Positions 27,976 through 38,172 of a stretch of DNA of 64,000 bases are shown piece by piece. The notes under the pieces were generated by a model. The model was given only the letters and a program-made list of their open reading frames with translations. It searched no databases and had not been told where the DNA came from. Position 1 is the first letter of the stretch. Each line of letters opens with the position of its first letter. Position numbers and translations under genes: made by a program. Source of the stretch: Xanthomonas euroxanthea (GTDB lineage Bacteria > Pseudomonadota > Gammaproteobacteria > Xanthomonadales > Xanthomonadaceae); assembly GCF_900476395.1 (NCBI RefSeq), contig NZ_UIHB01000006.1, forward strand, positions 359,350-423,349, in the 5' to 3' direction.

Positions 27976-28001
27976 CGAACGGCGCCTGACGGCGCCGTTC
28001 G
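27976..28001. terminator. Hairpin between pncB and the metalloprotease (bidirectional)
   Basis: 11-bp perfect stem CGAACGGCGCC / GGCGCCGTTCG with loop TGAC, between converging genes. Read in the minus direction it is followed by TTTAT, so it best serves the minus-strand metalloprotease, and may also end pncB. Confidence 0.75.
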
Positions 28002-28026
28002 CATTACACGCAGTGAATCTTGCGGA

Positions 28027-29685
28027 TTACGGGCGCACCTTGGTGGCGCAGACAAACACCGCTGCCTGTTGAATGCGGCTGATCGCCCCCTGGTTCTGCA
28101 ACTCGCGTGCGTGCTCGTCCATGCAGGTCAGGTAACCCAGGCGGTTGCCAGCGTTCTGCGCCTTGCACAGGCTGTTTTCGGCCGAGATGTTCGCGCCGGG
28201 AATCAGCCCGCCGGTCTCCAGCGTCGGCACCAGCGTATTGCAGCTGCCCAGCTTGGCCAGCCCGCGATTGAGCGTCCAGCCGATATCGGCAAACAGCGCC
28301 GGGGTCAGGTCGATGTTCAGATGCGCCTGCACTTCCGGCGTATCGAACGGTTCCATCAACGCGTTGGGCTGCAGGTCGGTATCGAAGTGCGAGAACGTCG
28401 ACCCACCGGCCACCACGCTGGGCGCGTACAGCCGCGTGCGGCCTGCGCTGTCGGTGCCCTGCAGCAGCTCGGGGTCTTCGTACAACGCCGCCACCACTCC
28501 GGCGCTGCCCTTCAGCCGCGCGCCATCGGCCTGCGAGACCATGATGGCGGGGATGGTGATGTCGGTGATCGGCGGGGCGGCATTGCCCATCGTCTGCACG
28601 CCGGACGCGTTATTGGCCACGATCACGCCCACCGCACCGTTGAGCTGTGCGTTCTTGACCTTGATCGCGAACGCGCAGGTGCCGCGGTCGATCAACGCCA
28701 CCTTGCCGGCCACCTCGGCCGCATTGACGAACGGCGTTTCGCAGCCATCGCTGGCCGACGCGGCAGCCACGCCGTCATTGACCGTCACCACTGCGCGTGC
28801 CGGGAAATTGGCCGCCGTGGCCAGCGGCCCGAAGCTGGCAAAGCCCACCTCGAACTTGCCGGCCGCGCTGGCCGGTGCGCTCACCTGCAACAGGGTGCGC
28901 GGATCCAGGATCAGCGCCGCCTCGCGGTTGACGCGCGTGCCGGCCCAGACCGTACGGCCGGGCGTGCGCATCGCTTCGGCACGCAGCGCGTTGGTCATGG
29001 CCGGATCGTCGAAGCGCTTGTTCTGCACGTTGTCGAAGGCCTGCGCGGTGTAGACGTCGGTCAGGCCGCTGCCCGAGCCGAGCACGCCGGTGGTCTTGTT
29101 GAGGAAGCCGGCCGCACCCAGGCCGTGGCCGATCTCATGCATCACCACGTTGAGGAAGTTGATCTGGCCTTCGGGCGTCTTGCCGTCCAGGCCCAGGTAC
29201 CAGCCCGAGCCAGCCAGGCAGTCGTCCTTGCCCAGGTCGCCGTTGAATTGCGAAAACACGTCGGCCGGATCGCTGGGATCGGGGACCAGGTCCTGCCCGG
29301 CGATCGCATCGCCCAGCGCGGACGGATACAGCGTATTGGGCTTGGAACCGGGGAAGTCGTTGACGATCCAGTTCGGGCCGGCCTGGCCCAGCGTGCCGCC
29401 AGTGGCGGTGCAGGTCAGCCGTGCGAACGAGGCATACACCTTGATCTCGACATTGCTCTGCAGCACCGCGCCCCACAGGTCCATCGCGTACTGGTAGGCG
29501 ATGCGACGCTGCTCGCCAACCGAGCGCCCCGGGTTGCCGCCCAGGGGCGCAGCGCTGGTGGGGTCGTTCAAGCCGACGCTGGTGCCGGCGTCGCCATTGA
29601 TCAGCGTGACGTTGGCGGCGCTGGCGTGCAGCGGGGCGATGGCGACAGCCACGGCCAGGGACAGCAGCAACAAGGGCTTATTCAT
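28027..29685 (-). CDS. Secreted zinc metalloprotease with inserted PA domain
   Basis: Signal peptide (LLLLSLAVAVAIAPLHASA), then a catalytic region with the zinc motif VVMHEIGHGLGAAGFL (HExxH). A protease-associated (PA) domain lies at about residues 285-395 (GKVALIDRGTCAFAIKVKNA and GAVGVIVANN). A second part of the catalytic domain follows (STFSHFDTDLQPNALMEP, ADIGWTLN). 552 residues from ATG 29685. The third zinc ligand is not obvious, because HEIGH is not followed by the metzincin GxxH spacing. The start overlaps the stop of the small upstream gene by 8 bases, so the pair is probably co-expressed. Likely a secreted protease acting on proteins outside the cell; substrate unknown. Confidence 0.85.
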   Translation of the reverse strand: MNKPLLLLSLAVAVAIAPLHASAANVTLINGDAGTSVGLNDPTSAAPLGGNPGRSVGEQRRIAYQYAMDLWGAVLQSNVEIKVYASFARLTCTATGGTLGQAGPNWIVNDFPGSKPNTLYPSALGDAIAGQDLVPDPSDPADVFSQFNGDLGKDDCLAGSGWYLGLDGKTPEGQINFLNVVMHEIGHGLGAAGFLNKTTGVLGSGSGLTDVYTAQAFDNVQNKRFDDPAMTNALRAEAMRTPGRTVWAGTRVNREAALILDPRTLLQVSAPASAAGKFEVGFASFGPLATAANFPARAVVTVNDGVAAASASDGCETPFVNAAEVAGKVALIDRGTCAFAIKVKNAQLNGAVGVIVANNASGVQTMGNAAPPITDITIPAIMVSQADGARLKGSAGVVAALYEDPELLQGTDSAGRTRLYAPSVVAGGSTFSHFDTDLQPNALMEPFDTPEVQAHLNIDLTPALFADIGWTLNRGLAKLGSCNTLVPTLETGGLIPGANISAENSLCKAQNAGNRLGYLTCMDEHARELQNQGAISRIQQAAVFVCATKVRP

Positions 29686-30091
29686 GCGGCAGCGCTCCGT
29701 GCTCGGCGTGGGCGGGTTGGGTGGCGGCGTCGTCGCCGTGCTCGATGACGATGCGGCCATCGGCTTGACGGGTCGCCATCAATGAGCTCATCTGCGTGGC
29801 CGGCAACTTGCGCGCCACGGTGCCGTTGGGCAGGCGTCGCTCGGTCGCGCGTGCGGCAGATTCGGTCTGCGGCACCGCGGTGCGGGCAGCGCTGCTGCGG
29901 GCGGCCGAGGCGGCCTGCTGGTCCAGCGCCGCGCTCTCGGCGTCGGTCAGCGGGCGCAGCTTGCCGGTGGCGGGGTCGATGCCGACCTTGGAACTGCTAG
30001 TTGCTGCCTCCTGCGCGACGGCCATGGCCGGCAGACAAACGACGCACAACATACCGGACAGCATCCATCCGGGCTTACGAAAGCTCATCAT
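29678..30091 (-). CDS. Small secreted protein paired with the PA-domain metalloprotease
   Basis: 137 residues beginning MMSFRKPGWMLSGMLCVVC: a signal peptide ending in AMAVAQ, then a polar, Ala/Ser-rich chain (DPATGKLRPLTDAESAALDQ, LPNGTVARKLPATQMSSLMA) with no recognised catalytic motif. AAGGAAA lies 9 bases before ATG 30091. The stop lies inside the start region of the metalloprotease. It could be a propeptide-like inhibitor, chaperone or adaptor for the protease; this is suggested only by the overlap. Family not recognised. Confidence 0.65.
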   Translation of the reverse strand: MMSFRKPGWMLSGMLCVVCLPAMAVAQEAATSSSKVGIDPATGKLRPLTDAESAALDQQAASAARSSAARTAVPQTESAARATERRLPNGTVARKLPATQMSSLMATRQADGRIVIEHGDDAATQPAHAEHGALPHE

Positions 30092-30385
30092 CGTTGGGGT
30101 TTCCTTGGGTCCAGCAGGGAAAAGGGACGCCGTGCAGACACCAGCGTCGGGGGAATCCTTCCGTTTCAGTCTGTTCATGACTGAATCATGAATCCGTGAT
30201 GTGTGTCAATCTTTTGACATGTAGGGTGCTGAATGCGAAACGAGCGCCTGAAACAGTCACCTGCGCACTTGCGCCGAGGGGGATTTCCGGATCGCGCAAC
30301 GGCAATTGGCAAGCGGACCGGCCAGCGTTTGACGCGAACCGGCCGTGTCGAATGCCTTGCTGGTCCGCCAGTAGCCGGATCACGT

Positions 30386-30533
30386 CTCCCTTCTCCCCCT
30401 TGGGAGAAGGTGCCCCGAAGGGGCGGATGAGGGCACGCGCGGAGCCCGGCGGAGCTTGAGTACAGCGTCGGGTCTATCTGCGCTTCGGCCCGTACCCTCA
30501 CCCCAACCCGTCTCCCGAGGGGAGAGGGGCCGT
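30386..30533. repeat. REP-like hairpin pair
   Basis: The left part holds CTTCTCCC-CCTT-GGGAGAAG and GCCCC-GAA-GGGGC in direct succession. The right part, ~90 bases on, holds TCTCCCGAGGGGAGAGG. The left part matches the arrangement at 16553-16600. The two ends may be the termini of one small non-autonomous element. Confidence 0.6.
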
Positions 30534-30630
30534 AGTCCGCCCAGGCCAGCGGCAGGGCCTGTGCAGGCAGCGCGGATGCACCAACGTGTGCAAGCCGTGC
30601 ACTGGCGCCTGCTGGCGAGATGCTGATGCC

Positions 30631-30682
30631 CGGCATCGGCATCGGCATCGGCATCGGCATCGGCATCGGCATCGGCATCGGC
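30631..30682 (+). repeat. Hexanucleotide microsatellite (CGGCAT)8
   Basis: Eight perfect CGGCAT units plus a partial ninth. It lies in an open frame that continues into arsC and would encode alternating Gly-Ile if translation began at ATG 30620. Confidence 0.9.
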
Positions 30683-30766
30683 GCGCTGCGCGTACGCTGC
30701 GCTGGTTGCGCATGCCATTCCATCGCAGCGATTTATAGTGTCAGCAACCCCGCGCACCAGGCTTCC

Positions 30767-31189
30767 ATGCACGCCGTCATCTATCACAATCCCGACTGCG
30801 GAACCTCCCGCAACACCCTTGCCCTGATCCGTCATACCGGCATCGAGCCGCAGATCGTCGACTACCTGCAACACCCGCCCACACGCGAAACACTGCAATC
30901 CCTGATCGCTGCCGCCGGCATTCCGGTCCGTGAGGCCATGCGTCAGAAAGGCACCCCGTATCTGGAACTCGGGCTCGACGATCCCACGCTGGACGACGCA
31001 GCGCTGCTGAGCGCCATGCTCACGCATCCGATCCTGATCAACCGACCCTTCGTGCAAACCGCGCTGGGGACGCGCTTGTGCCGCCCTTCCGAACGGGTGC
31101 TGGACCTGCTGCCGCCGGCGACGCACGGCTTCGTCAAGGAAGACGGCGAACGCGTGCTGGACGATGCCGGGCAACGCGTAACGGGCTGA
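30767..31189 (+). CDS. arsC: Glutaredoxin-type arsenate reductase ArsC
   Basis: Reduces arsenate to arsenite with glutathione/glutaredoxin; cytoplasmic. The catalytic Cys11 lies in [12 protein letters not shown], and the arginines that bind arsenate lie in [10 protein letters not shown] and GTRLCRPSE. 140 residues, normal length. ATG 30767 is chosen because it gives the canonical N-terminus; the frame is open back to 30620 through a hexamer repeat. No arsR, arsB or acr gene is adjacent, so this copy stands alone. Confidence 0.93.
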   Translation: MHAVIYHNPDCGTSRNTLALIRHTGIEPQIVDYLQHPPTRETLQSLIAAAGIPVREAMRQKGTPYLELGLDDPTLDDAALLSAMLTHPILINRPFVQTALGTRLCRPSERVLDLLPPATHGFVKEDGERVLDDAGQRVTG

Positions 31190-31241
31190 TAGACAGATAC
31201 CCGGAACACGCAGTCATCCCACATCAAGCGCAGTCGCCCTA

Positions 31242-31387
31242 ATTCCCATTCCCGACTCCCGATCCCCGATCCCCGATCCCCGATCCCCAATCCCCAATCC
31301 CCAATCCCCAATCCCCAATCCCCAATCCCCAATCCCCAATCCCCATTCCCCATTCCCCATTCCCCATTCCCCATTCCCCATTCCCCA
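31242..31387 (+). repeat. Graded heptamer tandem array (20 units) before def
   Basis: Twenty uninterrupted 7-base units after one 6-base unit: ATTCCCG, ACTCCCG, then ATCCCCG x3, ATCCCCA x9 and TTCCCCA x6. The array is strictly C-rich on the plus strand, ends 62 bases before the def start, and shows stepwise unit changes as expected from slippage. Confidence 0.95.
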
Positions 31388-31449
31388 ACCTCACCTGCCC
31401 CTACCGCACAGGTCCTAGAATCGCCACAACGTTTCCCCGGAGCAGCCAG

Positions 31450-31965
31450 ATGATTCGCGAGATTATCCGCATGGGCGACAAGCGCCTGCTGCGCGTGGCG
31501 CCACCAGTGACCAACCTGGGCAGCGCCGAGCTGCGCACGCTGGTGGCCGACATGTTCGAGACCATGGACGATGCGCGCGGCGTCGGCCTGGCCGCACCGC
31601 AGATCGCAGTGGATCTGCAGCTGATGGTGTTCGGCTTCGAAGCCAGCGATCGCTATCCCGAGGCGCCGGCAGTGCCGCGCACCGCATTGGCCAATGCACA
31701 GATCGAACCGCTGTCGGAGGAGATGGAAAACGGCTGGGAGGGATGCCTGTCCATTCCCGGCCTGCGTGCCGTCATTCCGCGCTATCGCGTCATTCGCTAC
31801 CGCGGCTTCGCGCCGGACGGCAGCCCGATCGAGCGCGAGGCCGAAGGCTTCCACGCACGCGTGGTGCAGCACGAATACGACCATCTGGTCGGCCGCCTGT
31901 ACCCCTCGCGGATCGAGAACTTCGCCACCTTCGGTTTCGAGGACGTGCTGTCCTACGACCTGTGA
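31450..31965 (+). CDS. def: Peptide deformylase
   Basis: Removes the formyl group from N-terminal methionine of new proteins. All three motifs are present: [10 protein letters not shown] (motif 1), EGCLSIPG (motif 2, Cys ligand) and VVQHEYDHL (motif 3, HExxH with two His ligands). 171 residues. CGGAG lies 8-12 bases before ATG 31450. It is not next to fmt; the neighbours are arsC and ettA, so this may be a second deformylase of the genome, which cannot be decided here. Confidence 0.95.
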   Translation: MIREIIRMGDKRLLRVAPPVTNLGSAELRTLVADMFETMDDARGVGLAAPQIAVDLQLMVFGFEASDRYPEAPAVPRTALANAQIEPLSEEMENGWEGCLSIPGLRAVIPRYRVIRYRGFAPDGSPIEREAEGFHARVVQHEYDHLVGRLYPSRIENFATFGFEDVLSYDL

Positions 31966-31986
31966 TCGCACCGCGGCATCGCATGT

Positions 31987-32014
31987 GACAAGGGCGCCTT
32001 GCGGCGCCCTTGTC
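31987..32014. terminator. Hairpin between def and ettA (bidirectional)
   Basis: A perfect 12-bp stem GACAAGGGCGCC / GGCGCCCTTGTC with loop TTGC, placed between the converging genes. No long T run on either side. Confidence 0.75.
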
Positions 32015-32018
32015 GTGC

Positions 32019-33680
32019 TTACTTGAGCGCCTTGAAGCGCAGACGCTTGGGACCGGCGTCATCGCCCATGCGGCGGCGCTTGTCTTCTTCGTACTCGCGG
32101 TAGTTGCCCTGGAAGAACTCCACGTGCGACTCGCCTTCGAACGACAGGATGTGCGTGGCGATGCGATCCAGGAACCAGCGATCATGCGAGATCACGAAGG
32201 TATTGCCCGGGAACTCCAGCAATGCATCTTCCAGCGCACGCAGCGTTTCGATGTCCAGGTCGTTGGACGGTTCGTCGAGCAGTAGCACGTTGCCGCCCTG
32301 CAGCAGCGTCTTGGCCATGTGCAGACGACCGCGCTCACCACCGGAGAGCGAGCCGACCATCTTCTGCTGGTCCTGGCCCTTGAAGTTGAAGCGGCCGATG
32401 TAGGCGCGCGACTGGATCTCCACGCCGTTGATGTTGAGGATGTCCAGGCCGCCTGCGATTTCCTGGAACACGTTGTGGTTGCCCTCCAGCGCATCGCGGC
32501 TCTGGTCCACGTACGACAGCTGCACGGTCGGGCCCATCACGATCTCGCCGGAATCGGGTTTTTCCTGGCCGGTGATCATCTTGAACAGGGTCGACTTACC
32601 GGCACCGTTGGGGCCGATGATGCCGACGATGGCGCCAGGCGGCACGATCATCGACAGGTTGTCGATCAGCAGGCGGTCGCCGAACTTCTTGGACACGTTC
32701 TTGAACTCCATCACCGAGTTGCCCAGGCGCTCGCCCGGCGGGATGAAGATTTCATTGGTTTCGTTGCGGCGCTGATAATCCACCGACTGCAGCTCTTCCA
32801 GGCGGGCCAGACGCGCCTTGCCCTTGGTGCGCCCGCCCTTGGCATTCTGGCGCGACCATTCCAGTTCCTTCTGGATCGCCTTCTGGCGTGACTTTTCCTG
32901 GTTGTCTTCCTGCTTGAGGCGCTCGTCCTTCTGGGTCAGCCAGTCGGTGTAGTTGCCCTTCCATGGAATGCCGCGGCCGCGGTCCAGCTCCAGGATCCAC
33001 TCGGCGGCGTTGTCGAGGAAGTAGCGATCATGCGTGACCGCCACCACGGTGCCGGTGTAGCGCGCCAGGAACTGTTCCAGCCACTCCACCGACTCGGCGT
33101 CCAGGTGGTTGGTCGGTTCGTCCAGCAGCAGCATGTCCGGCTTCTGCAGCAGCAGGCGGCACAGCGCCACGCGGCGCTTTTCGCCACCGGACAGCTTGCC
33201 GACGATGGCGTCCCACGGCGGCAGGCGCAGCGCATCGGCGGCCACGTCCAGCTGGTTCTCCAGGGTGTGCGCGTCACCGGCGGCCAGGATCGCCTCCAGG
33301 CGTTCCTGTTCCTTGGCCAGCGCGTCGAAATCGGCGCCTTCCTCGGCATAGGCCAGGTACACCGCATCCAGCGCGGCCTGTGCCTGCAGCACGTCGCCCA
33401 CGCCTTCCTCGACCGCTTCGCGCACGGTGTGCTCGGGGTTGAGCTGCGGCTCCTGCGCCAGGTAGCCGACCTTGATGCCGGCCTGCGGACGGGCTTCGCC
33501 CTCGAAATCGGTATCCACGCCGGCCATGATCTTCAGCACCGTGGACTTGCCGGCGCCGTTCAGGCCCAGCAGGCCGATCTTGGCGCCCGGGAAAAAGCTC
33601 AGCGAGATGTCCTTGATGATCTGCCGCTTGGGCGGGACCACCTTGCTGACGCGGTTCATGGTGTAGATGTATTGCGACAT
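32019..33680 (-). CDS. ettA: ABC-F translation factor EttA (energy-dependent translational throttle)
   Basis: Soluble ABC-F ATPase that binds the ribosomal E site and gates entry into elongation according to energy state. Two nucleotide-binding domains: Walker [10 protein letters not shown] and GPNGAGKST, signatures [12 protein letters not shown] and [12 protein letters not shown], Walker [12 protein letters not shown] and [11 protein letters not shown]. The linker between them (about residues 240-320) is rich in Lys/Arg/Gln. There is no membrane segment. 553 residues from ATG 33680 ([17 protein letters not shown]), as in EttA orthologues. Confidence 0.95.
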   Translation of the reverse strand: MSQYIYTMNRVSKVVPPKRQIIKDISLSFFPGAKIGLLGLNGAGKSTVLKIMAGVDTDFEGEARPQAGIKVGYLAQEPQLNPEHTVREAVEEGVGDVLQAQAALDAVYLAYAEEGADFDALAKEQERLEAILAAGDAHTLENQLDVAADALRLPPWDAIVGKLSGGEKRRVALCRLLLQKPDMLLLDEPTNHLDAESVEWLEQFLARYTGTVVAVTHDRYFLDNAAEWILELDRGRGIPWKGNYTDWLTQKDERLKQEDNQEKSRQKAIQKELEWSRQNAKGGRTKGKARLARLEELQSVDYQRRNETNEIFIPPGERLGNSVMEFKNVSKKFGDRLLIDNLSMIVPPGAIVGIIGPNGAGKSTLFKMITGQEKPDSGEIVMGPTVQLSYVDQSRDALEGNHNVFQEIAGGLDILNINGVEIQSRAYIGRFNFKGQDQQKMVGSLSGGERGRLHMAKTLLQGGNVLLLDEPSNDLDIETLRALEDALLEFPGNTFVISHDRWFLDRIATHILSFEGESHVEFFQGNYREYEEDKRRRMGDDAGPKRLRFKALK

Positions 33681-33906
33681 GGGTGCTCCGTGGACGCAGG
33701 CAGCCCACCGGCCGGGGCCGGAGGCAGCGGAAAAGGGATTGCGCCGATTATACGGGCAAGCGGCCTGGCTCGCGGCGGCGATGCGGCAGCTAAACGGCAG
33801 CTTACCTGTCACCTGAATGGGCGTTTTCGCAATCGATTCCAGCAAGAAAGCGTTAAGGCGGTTGGCGCCTTAATGAAATTGCGACATCGCAGACAGGAGC
33901 AATCCC

Positions 33907-34431
33907 ATGAACCGCAAACGCATCGTGACTGTTGTGCTTTCCTCCATCTTGGCGCTGGGCTTCGCCGCACCGGCCGCATTTGCCGGGGATTGGGACCGCG
34001 ACGACCGCCGTGGGCATGACCACGGCCACCGCGATCATCGCGGCGACTGGCGCAATGACCGCCGGGATGACCGCCGCGAATGGCGTGATGACCGCCGCGC
34101 AGACCGCCGCGAGTGGCGCCAGGACCGCCGTTACTACAGCAACGGCTACCGCGAGGGCTATCGCGACGCGCGCTATCAGGACCGTCGCTACGACCGCAAT
34201 CGGGTCTATGTCTACGATCGCCCCAACTACTACCGCGCCGGTCCGCCGCCGCGCCCGTACTGGGCCCGCGGTCAGCGCTACCACGGCCCGGTCTACGTGA
34301 TCAACGACTACGACCGCTACAACCTGCGCCGCCCGCCGTATGGCTACCGTTGGCAGCGCGACAACACCGGCAATCTGCTGCTTGTGGCCATTGCAACCGG
34401 TGTGATCGCCGACCTGGTGCTCAACAACTAA
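33907..34431 (+). CDS. RcnB-family periplasmic protein
   Basis: Signal peptide ([19 protein letters not shown]), then a highly charged Asp/Arg/His stretch (about residues 28-75, with repeats of the type DDRREWR). A conserved C-terminal domain follows: [20 protein letters not shown] and [13 protein letters not shown]. The C-terminal part matches the RcnB/YohN family; E. coli RcnB influences nickel/cobalt efflux. Here no metal efflux gene is adjacent, so a metal role is uncertain. 174 residues; AGACAGGAG precedes the ATG. Single-gene unit with its own terminator. Confidence 0.8.
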   Translation: MNRKRIVTVVLSSILALGFAAPAAFAGDWDRDDRRGHDHGHRDHRGDWRNDRRDDRREWRDDRRADRREWRQDRRYYSNGYREGYRDARYQDRRYDRNRVYVYDRPNYYRAGPPPRPYWARGQRYHGPVYVINDYDRYNLRRPPYGYRWQRDNTGNLLLVAIATGVIADLVLNN

Positions 34432-34481
34432 GTTCAGCAGTGGCCTGGCCGGCCTGACCCGGCGAGCGGGCAGGGCCTTAC

Positions 34482-34509
34482 ACGAGGGCGCACTCCGGTG
34501 CGCCCTCGT
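34482..34509 (+). terminator. Terminator after the RcnB-like gene
   Basis: Perfect 12-bp stem ACGAGGGCGCAC / GTGCGCCCTCGT with loop TCCG. The following bases (CGTTC) are not a T tract. Confidence 0.7.
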
Positions 34510-34630
34510 CGTTCAAGGGCCGGGCGCGCCAAGGCCCGCGTGGCCCGCGCCGGCGCCGCAATTGGTCACCTGTCCACGCGGGGGCTTACAATCGGCGCCC
34601 CTACTGGCAACAGCTGCCCCGGAGCTCTGC

Positions 34631-35884
<1,254 letters not shown>

Positions 35885-35885
35885 G

Positions 35886-35977
35886 ATGGGAATGGGGAAT
35901 AGGGAGACGAGAATGGTAAAAGCAACGCTGCGATAGCTGTGCCGTTCCGATTCCCTATTCCCCTCTCCCTATTCCCG
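35886..35977. repeat. Inverted heptamer arrays between glyA and nrdR
   Basis: GGGAATGGGGAATAGGGAG (from 35888) faces GATTCCCTATTCCCCTCTCC (from 35949) across about 40 bases; the arms are largely complementary and could form a long hairpin. The array ends 8 bases before the nrdR ATG and no Shine-Dalgarno sequence is visible. Confidence 0.8.
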
Positions 35978-35985
35978 GACGCCTG

Positions 35986-36510
35986 ATGCACTGCCCCTTT
36001 TGCCAGCACAACGACACCCGCGTGATCGATTCGCGCGTGTCCGAAGACGGCACGACGATTCGTCGGCGCCGTGAGTGCGAGGCGTGCGGCGAGCGTTTCA
36101 GCACCCTGGAAACGATCGAACTCAAGCTGCCGACCGTGGTCAAGAGCGACGGCGGGCGCGAGGCCTTCGATGCGCGCAAGCTGCGCACCAGTTTCGACCG
36201 CGCGCTGCAAAAGCGCCCGGTGTCCGAAGAACAGATCGAAGCGGCGGTGCGCGCGGTGGTGCATCAGTTGCGCATGTCCGGCGAACGCGAGGTCGGCTCG
36301 CTGCGGGTGGGCGAATACGTGATGGTCGAGCTGCGCAAGCTCGATCATGTGGGCTATGTACGCTTTGCCTCGGTGTACCGCAGCTTTCAGGACGTGGCCG
36401 ATTTCCGCGAGGAAATCGAAAAGCTCGAGCGCGAGCTGCCGGTCGGCATCGAGCAACTGCCGCTGCTGGAAGCGGCGCTGGAACGCGCCGGCAAGCCCGG
36501 CAAGCGGTGA
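35986..36510 (+). CDS. nrdR: Transcriptional repressor NrdR
   Basis: ATP/dATP-sensing repressor of ribonucleotide reductase genes. N-terminal zinc ribbon with CPFC and CEAC pairs ([35 protein letters not shown]), then an ATP-cone domain (about residues 49-140; [20 protein letters not shown]). 174 residues, slightly longer than usual owing to the tail after the ATP cone. The position between glyA and ribD is conserved in proteobacteria. Confidence 0.96.
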   Translation: MHCPFCQHNDTRVIDSRVSEDGTTIRRRRECEACGERFSTLETIELKLPTVVKSDGGREAFDARKLRTSFDRALQKRPVSEEQIEAAVRAVVHQLRMSGEREVGSLRVGEYVMVELRKLDHVGYVRFASVYRSFQDVADFREEIEKLERELPVGIEQLPLLEAALERAGKPGKR

Positions 36511-36515
36511 GCGCG

Positions 36516-36992
36516 ATGCGCATCGCCTGCGTGGCCGACACGCCGGAGCTGTTGCCCGCCCTCGCGCAGGCGCATCTGCAGGCCTTCGGCAGCCTGTTGC
36601 CGGACTGGAATTTCGATGAGGCCTTGCGCGAGTTGCGCAGCCACAGCCGCGACGGCGTGATCCCAACCACGTGGGTTGCGCTCGATCAGGCACAGTGGCT
36701 CGGGTCGGTCAGCCTGCTGGAAAACGACGATGCGCGTATTCGCCAGTGGTCGCCCTGGCTGGCGTCGCTGTACGTGCAGCCGCAGGCGCGCGGGCAGGGC
36801 ATCGGCGAGGCGCTGGTGACGCACTGCGTGCAGGCCGCCGCGCGCATGGGCGTGCCGGCCTTATATCTGTATTGCCAGCCAGCACTGTCGCCGTACTACC
36901 AGCGGCTGGGCTGGCATACGCATGCAGAATTGCTGTTGGGGCCGATGCAGATCGTGGTGATGCAGATCGCGCCGGTGCTGCAGTGCGCGTGA
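36516..36992 (+). CDS. GNAT-family N-acetyltransferase
   Basis: 158 residues with the GNAT fold: acetyl-CoA binding motif VQPQARGQGIGEALVTHC (Q/RxxGxG/A) after strand SPWLASLYVQP, and a closing ALYLYCQPALSPYYQRLGW. The substrate is unknown. ATG 36516 is 5 bases after nrdR; GTG 36507, overlapping the nrdR stop, is an alternative start. The stop overlaps the ribD start as GTGA, so it is embedded in the nrdR-ribD transcript. Confidence 0.85.
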   Translation: MRIACVADTPELLPALAQAHLQAFGSLLPDWNFDEALRELRSHSRDGVIPTTWVALDQAQWLGSVSLLENDDARIRQWSPWLASLYVQPQARGQGIGEALVTHCVQAAARMGVPALYLYCQPALSPYYQRLGWHTHAELLLGPMQIVVMQIAPVLQCA

Positions 36993-38077
36993 CGGCCGAC
37001 GATCACCGCTGGATGGCCCAGGCATTGCGTCTGGCCGAGCGCGGTGCCTACACCACGCGCCCCAATCCGATGGTTGGCTGCGTGATCGTGCGCGATGGCG
37101 TGTGCGTGGGCGAAGGTTTTCATCAACGTGCCGGCGGCCCGCATGCGGAAGTGTTCGCGCTGCGCGCAGCCGGCGCGCTGGCGCGGGGCGCCACCGCCTA
37201 CGTCACGCTGGAACCGTGCGCGCACTACGGACGCACGCCGCCCTGTGCCCTGGCCTTGATCGATGCCGGAGTGGCGCGTGTGGTCGCGGCGATGGCCGAC
37301 CCGTTTCCGCAGGTCAACGGTGGCGGGTTCGCGCTGCTGCGCGAGGCCGGGATCGAGGTGCTCAGCGGGGTCCTGCAGGCACAGGCGCGCGCACTCAACC
37401 GGGGATTCCTATCGCGGGTGGAGCGCGGGCGGCCGTGGCTGCGGGTCAAGCTCGGCGCCAGCCTGGATGGACGGACTGCGCTGGCCAGCGGTGAATCCAA
37501 GTGGATCACCGGCGCCGATGCGCGCGCGGATGTGCAGCGCTGGCGTGCGCGTGCCGGCGCGATCCTCACTGGCGCCGGTACGGTGCTGGCGGACGACCCA
37601 TCGATGACGGTGCGGCTGGGCGATGACACGCCGTTCGTGCCGCCGCTGCGCGTGGTGCTCGACGCCGGGTTGCGGACGTTGGCATGCAACACCATTCGCC
37701 AGGGCGATGCGCCCACGTTGTATCTGCATGGTGAGGATGTGGCCGCGCCGTCGCTGGACGATGCGCAGTTCATTGCGATGCCGTTGCATGCCGGCCGTTT
37801 CGAGCTGGGTGCCGTGTTGGCCCTGCTTGCCGAGCGCGGCATCAACGAGGTGCATGTGGAAGCCGGCGCAACAGTGAGCGGTGCGCTGCTGCAGGCCGGG
37901 CTGGTCGACGAATTGCTGGTCTACGTGGCGCCGGTACTGCTGGGCGATACCGCCAGGCCGCTGCTGGCCGGGCTAGGCATCGAGACGATGGCACAGCGGT
38001 CTGCGTTGCAGCTGCTGGATGTGCGCCAGCTGGGGCAGGATCTGCGTCTGCGTTATGCGCCGGTTGTTGCCGGATGA
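36989..38077 (+). CDS. ribD: Bifunctional pyrimidine deaminase/reductase RibD
   Basis: Catalyses two steps of riboflavin synthesis: deamination of the pyrimidine ring, then side-chain reduction with NADPH. Deaminase domain (residues 1-145): zinc site GGPHAEVFAL and TLEPCAHYGRTPPC. Reductase domain (150-360): RPWLRVKLGASLDGRTALAS, WITGADARADVQRWR and a C-terminal NEVHVEAGATVSGALLQAGL. 362 residues from GTG 36989, chosen for the GTGA overlap with the upstream gene; GTG 36983 is also in frame. It lies outside the FMN-riboswitch transcript. Confidence 0.95.
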   Translation: MTADDHRWMAQALRLAERGAYTTRPNPMVGCVIVRDGVCVGEGFHQRAGGPHAEVFALRAAGALARGATAYVTLEPCAHYGRTPPCALALIDAGVARVVAAMADPFPQVNGGGFALLREAGIEVLSGVLQAQARALNRGFLSRVERGRPWLRVKLGASLDGRTALASGESKWITGADARADVQRWRARAGAILTGAGTVLADDPSMTVRLGDDTPFVPPLRVVLDAGLRTLACNTIRQGDAPTLYLHGEDVAAPSLDDAQFIAMPLHAGRFELGAVLALLAERGINEVHVEAGATVSGALLQAGLVDELLVYVAPVLLGDTARPLLAGLGIETMAQRSALQLLDVRQLGQDLRLRYAPVVAG

Positions 38078-38126
38078 GCACTGCACCGCTTGCCCGATGC
38101 CGCGCGGGCGTGTGGTTGCGCGCATG

Positions 38127-38151
38127 AAAAAGGCCCCGCATGCGGGGCCTT
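38127..38151 (-). terminator. Terminator of the Ax21-like gene
   Basis: Perfect palindrome AAGGCCCCGC-AT-GCGGGGCCTT; in the minus direction five T residues follow. It lies between ribD and the minus-strand gene and may serve both. Confidence 0.88.
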
Positions 38152-38172
38152 CGTGCATCTGCGACGCGCCGA

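Larger units (their letters stand above)
30092..30766. other. Repeat-rich intergenic region before arsC
   Basis: 675 bases between divergent genes. It holds an AT-richer promoter-like part next to the small secreted gene (30180-30240), REP-like hairpins (30386-30533) and a hexamer microsatellite (30631-30682). No coding sequence recognised. Confidence 0.75.

Noticed and set aside
27952..29748. 598-codon plus-strand frame opposite the metalloprotease
   Set aside because: Antisense to a gene with signal peptide, HExxH and PA domain; the frame shows only Arg/Ala/His-rich composition.
31242..31387. CRISPR-like array
   Set aside because: Units are 7 bases without spacers; no cas genes in the window.
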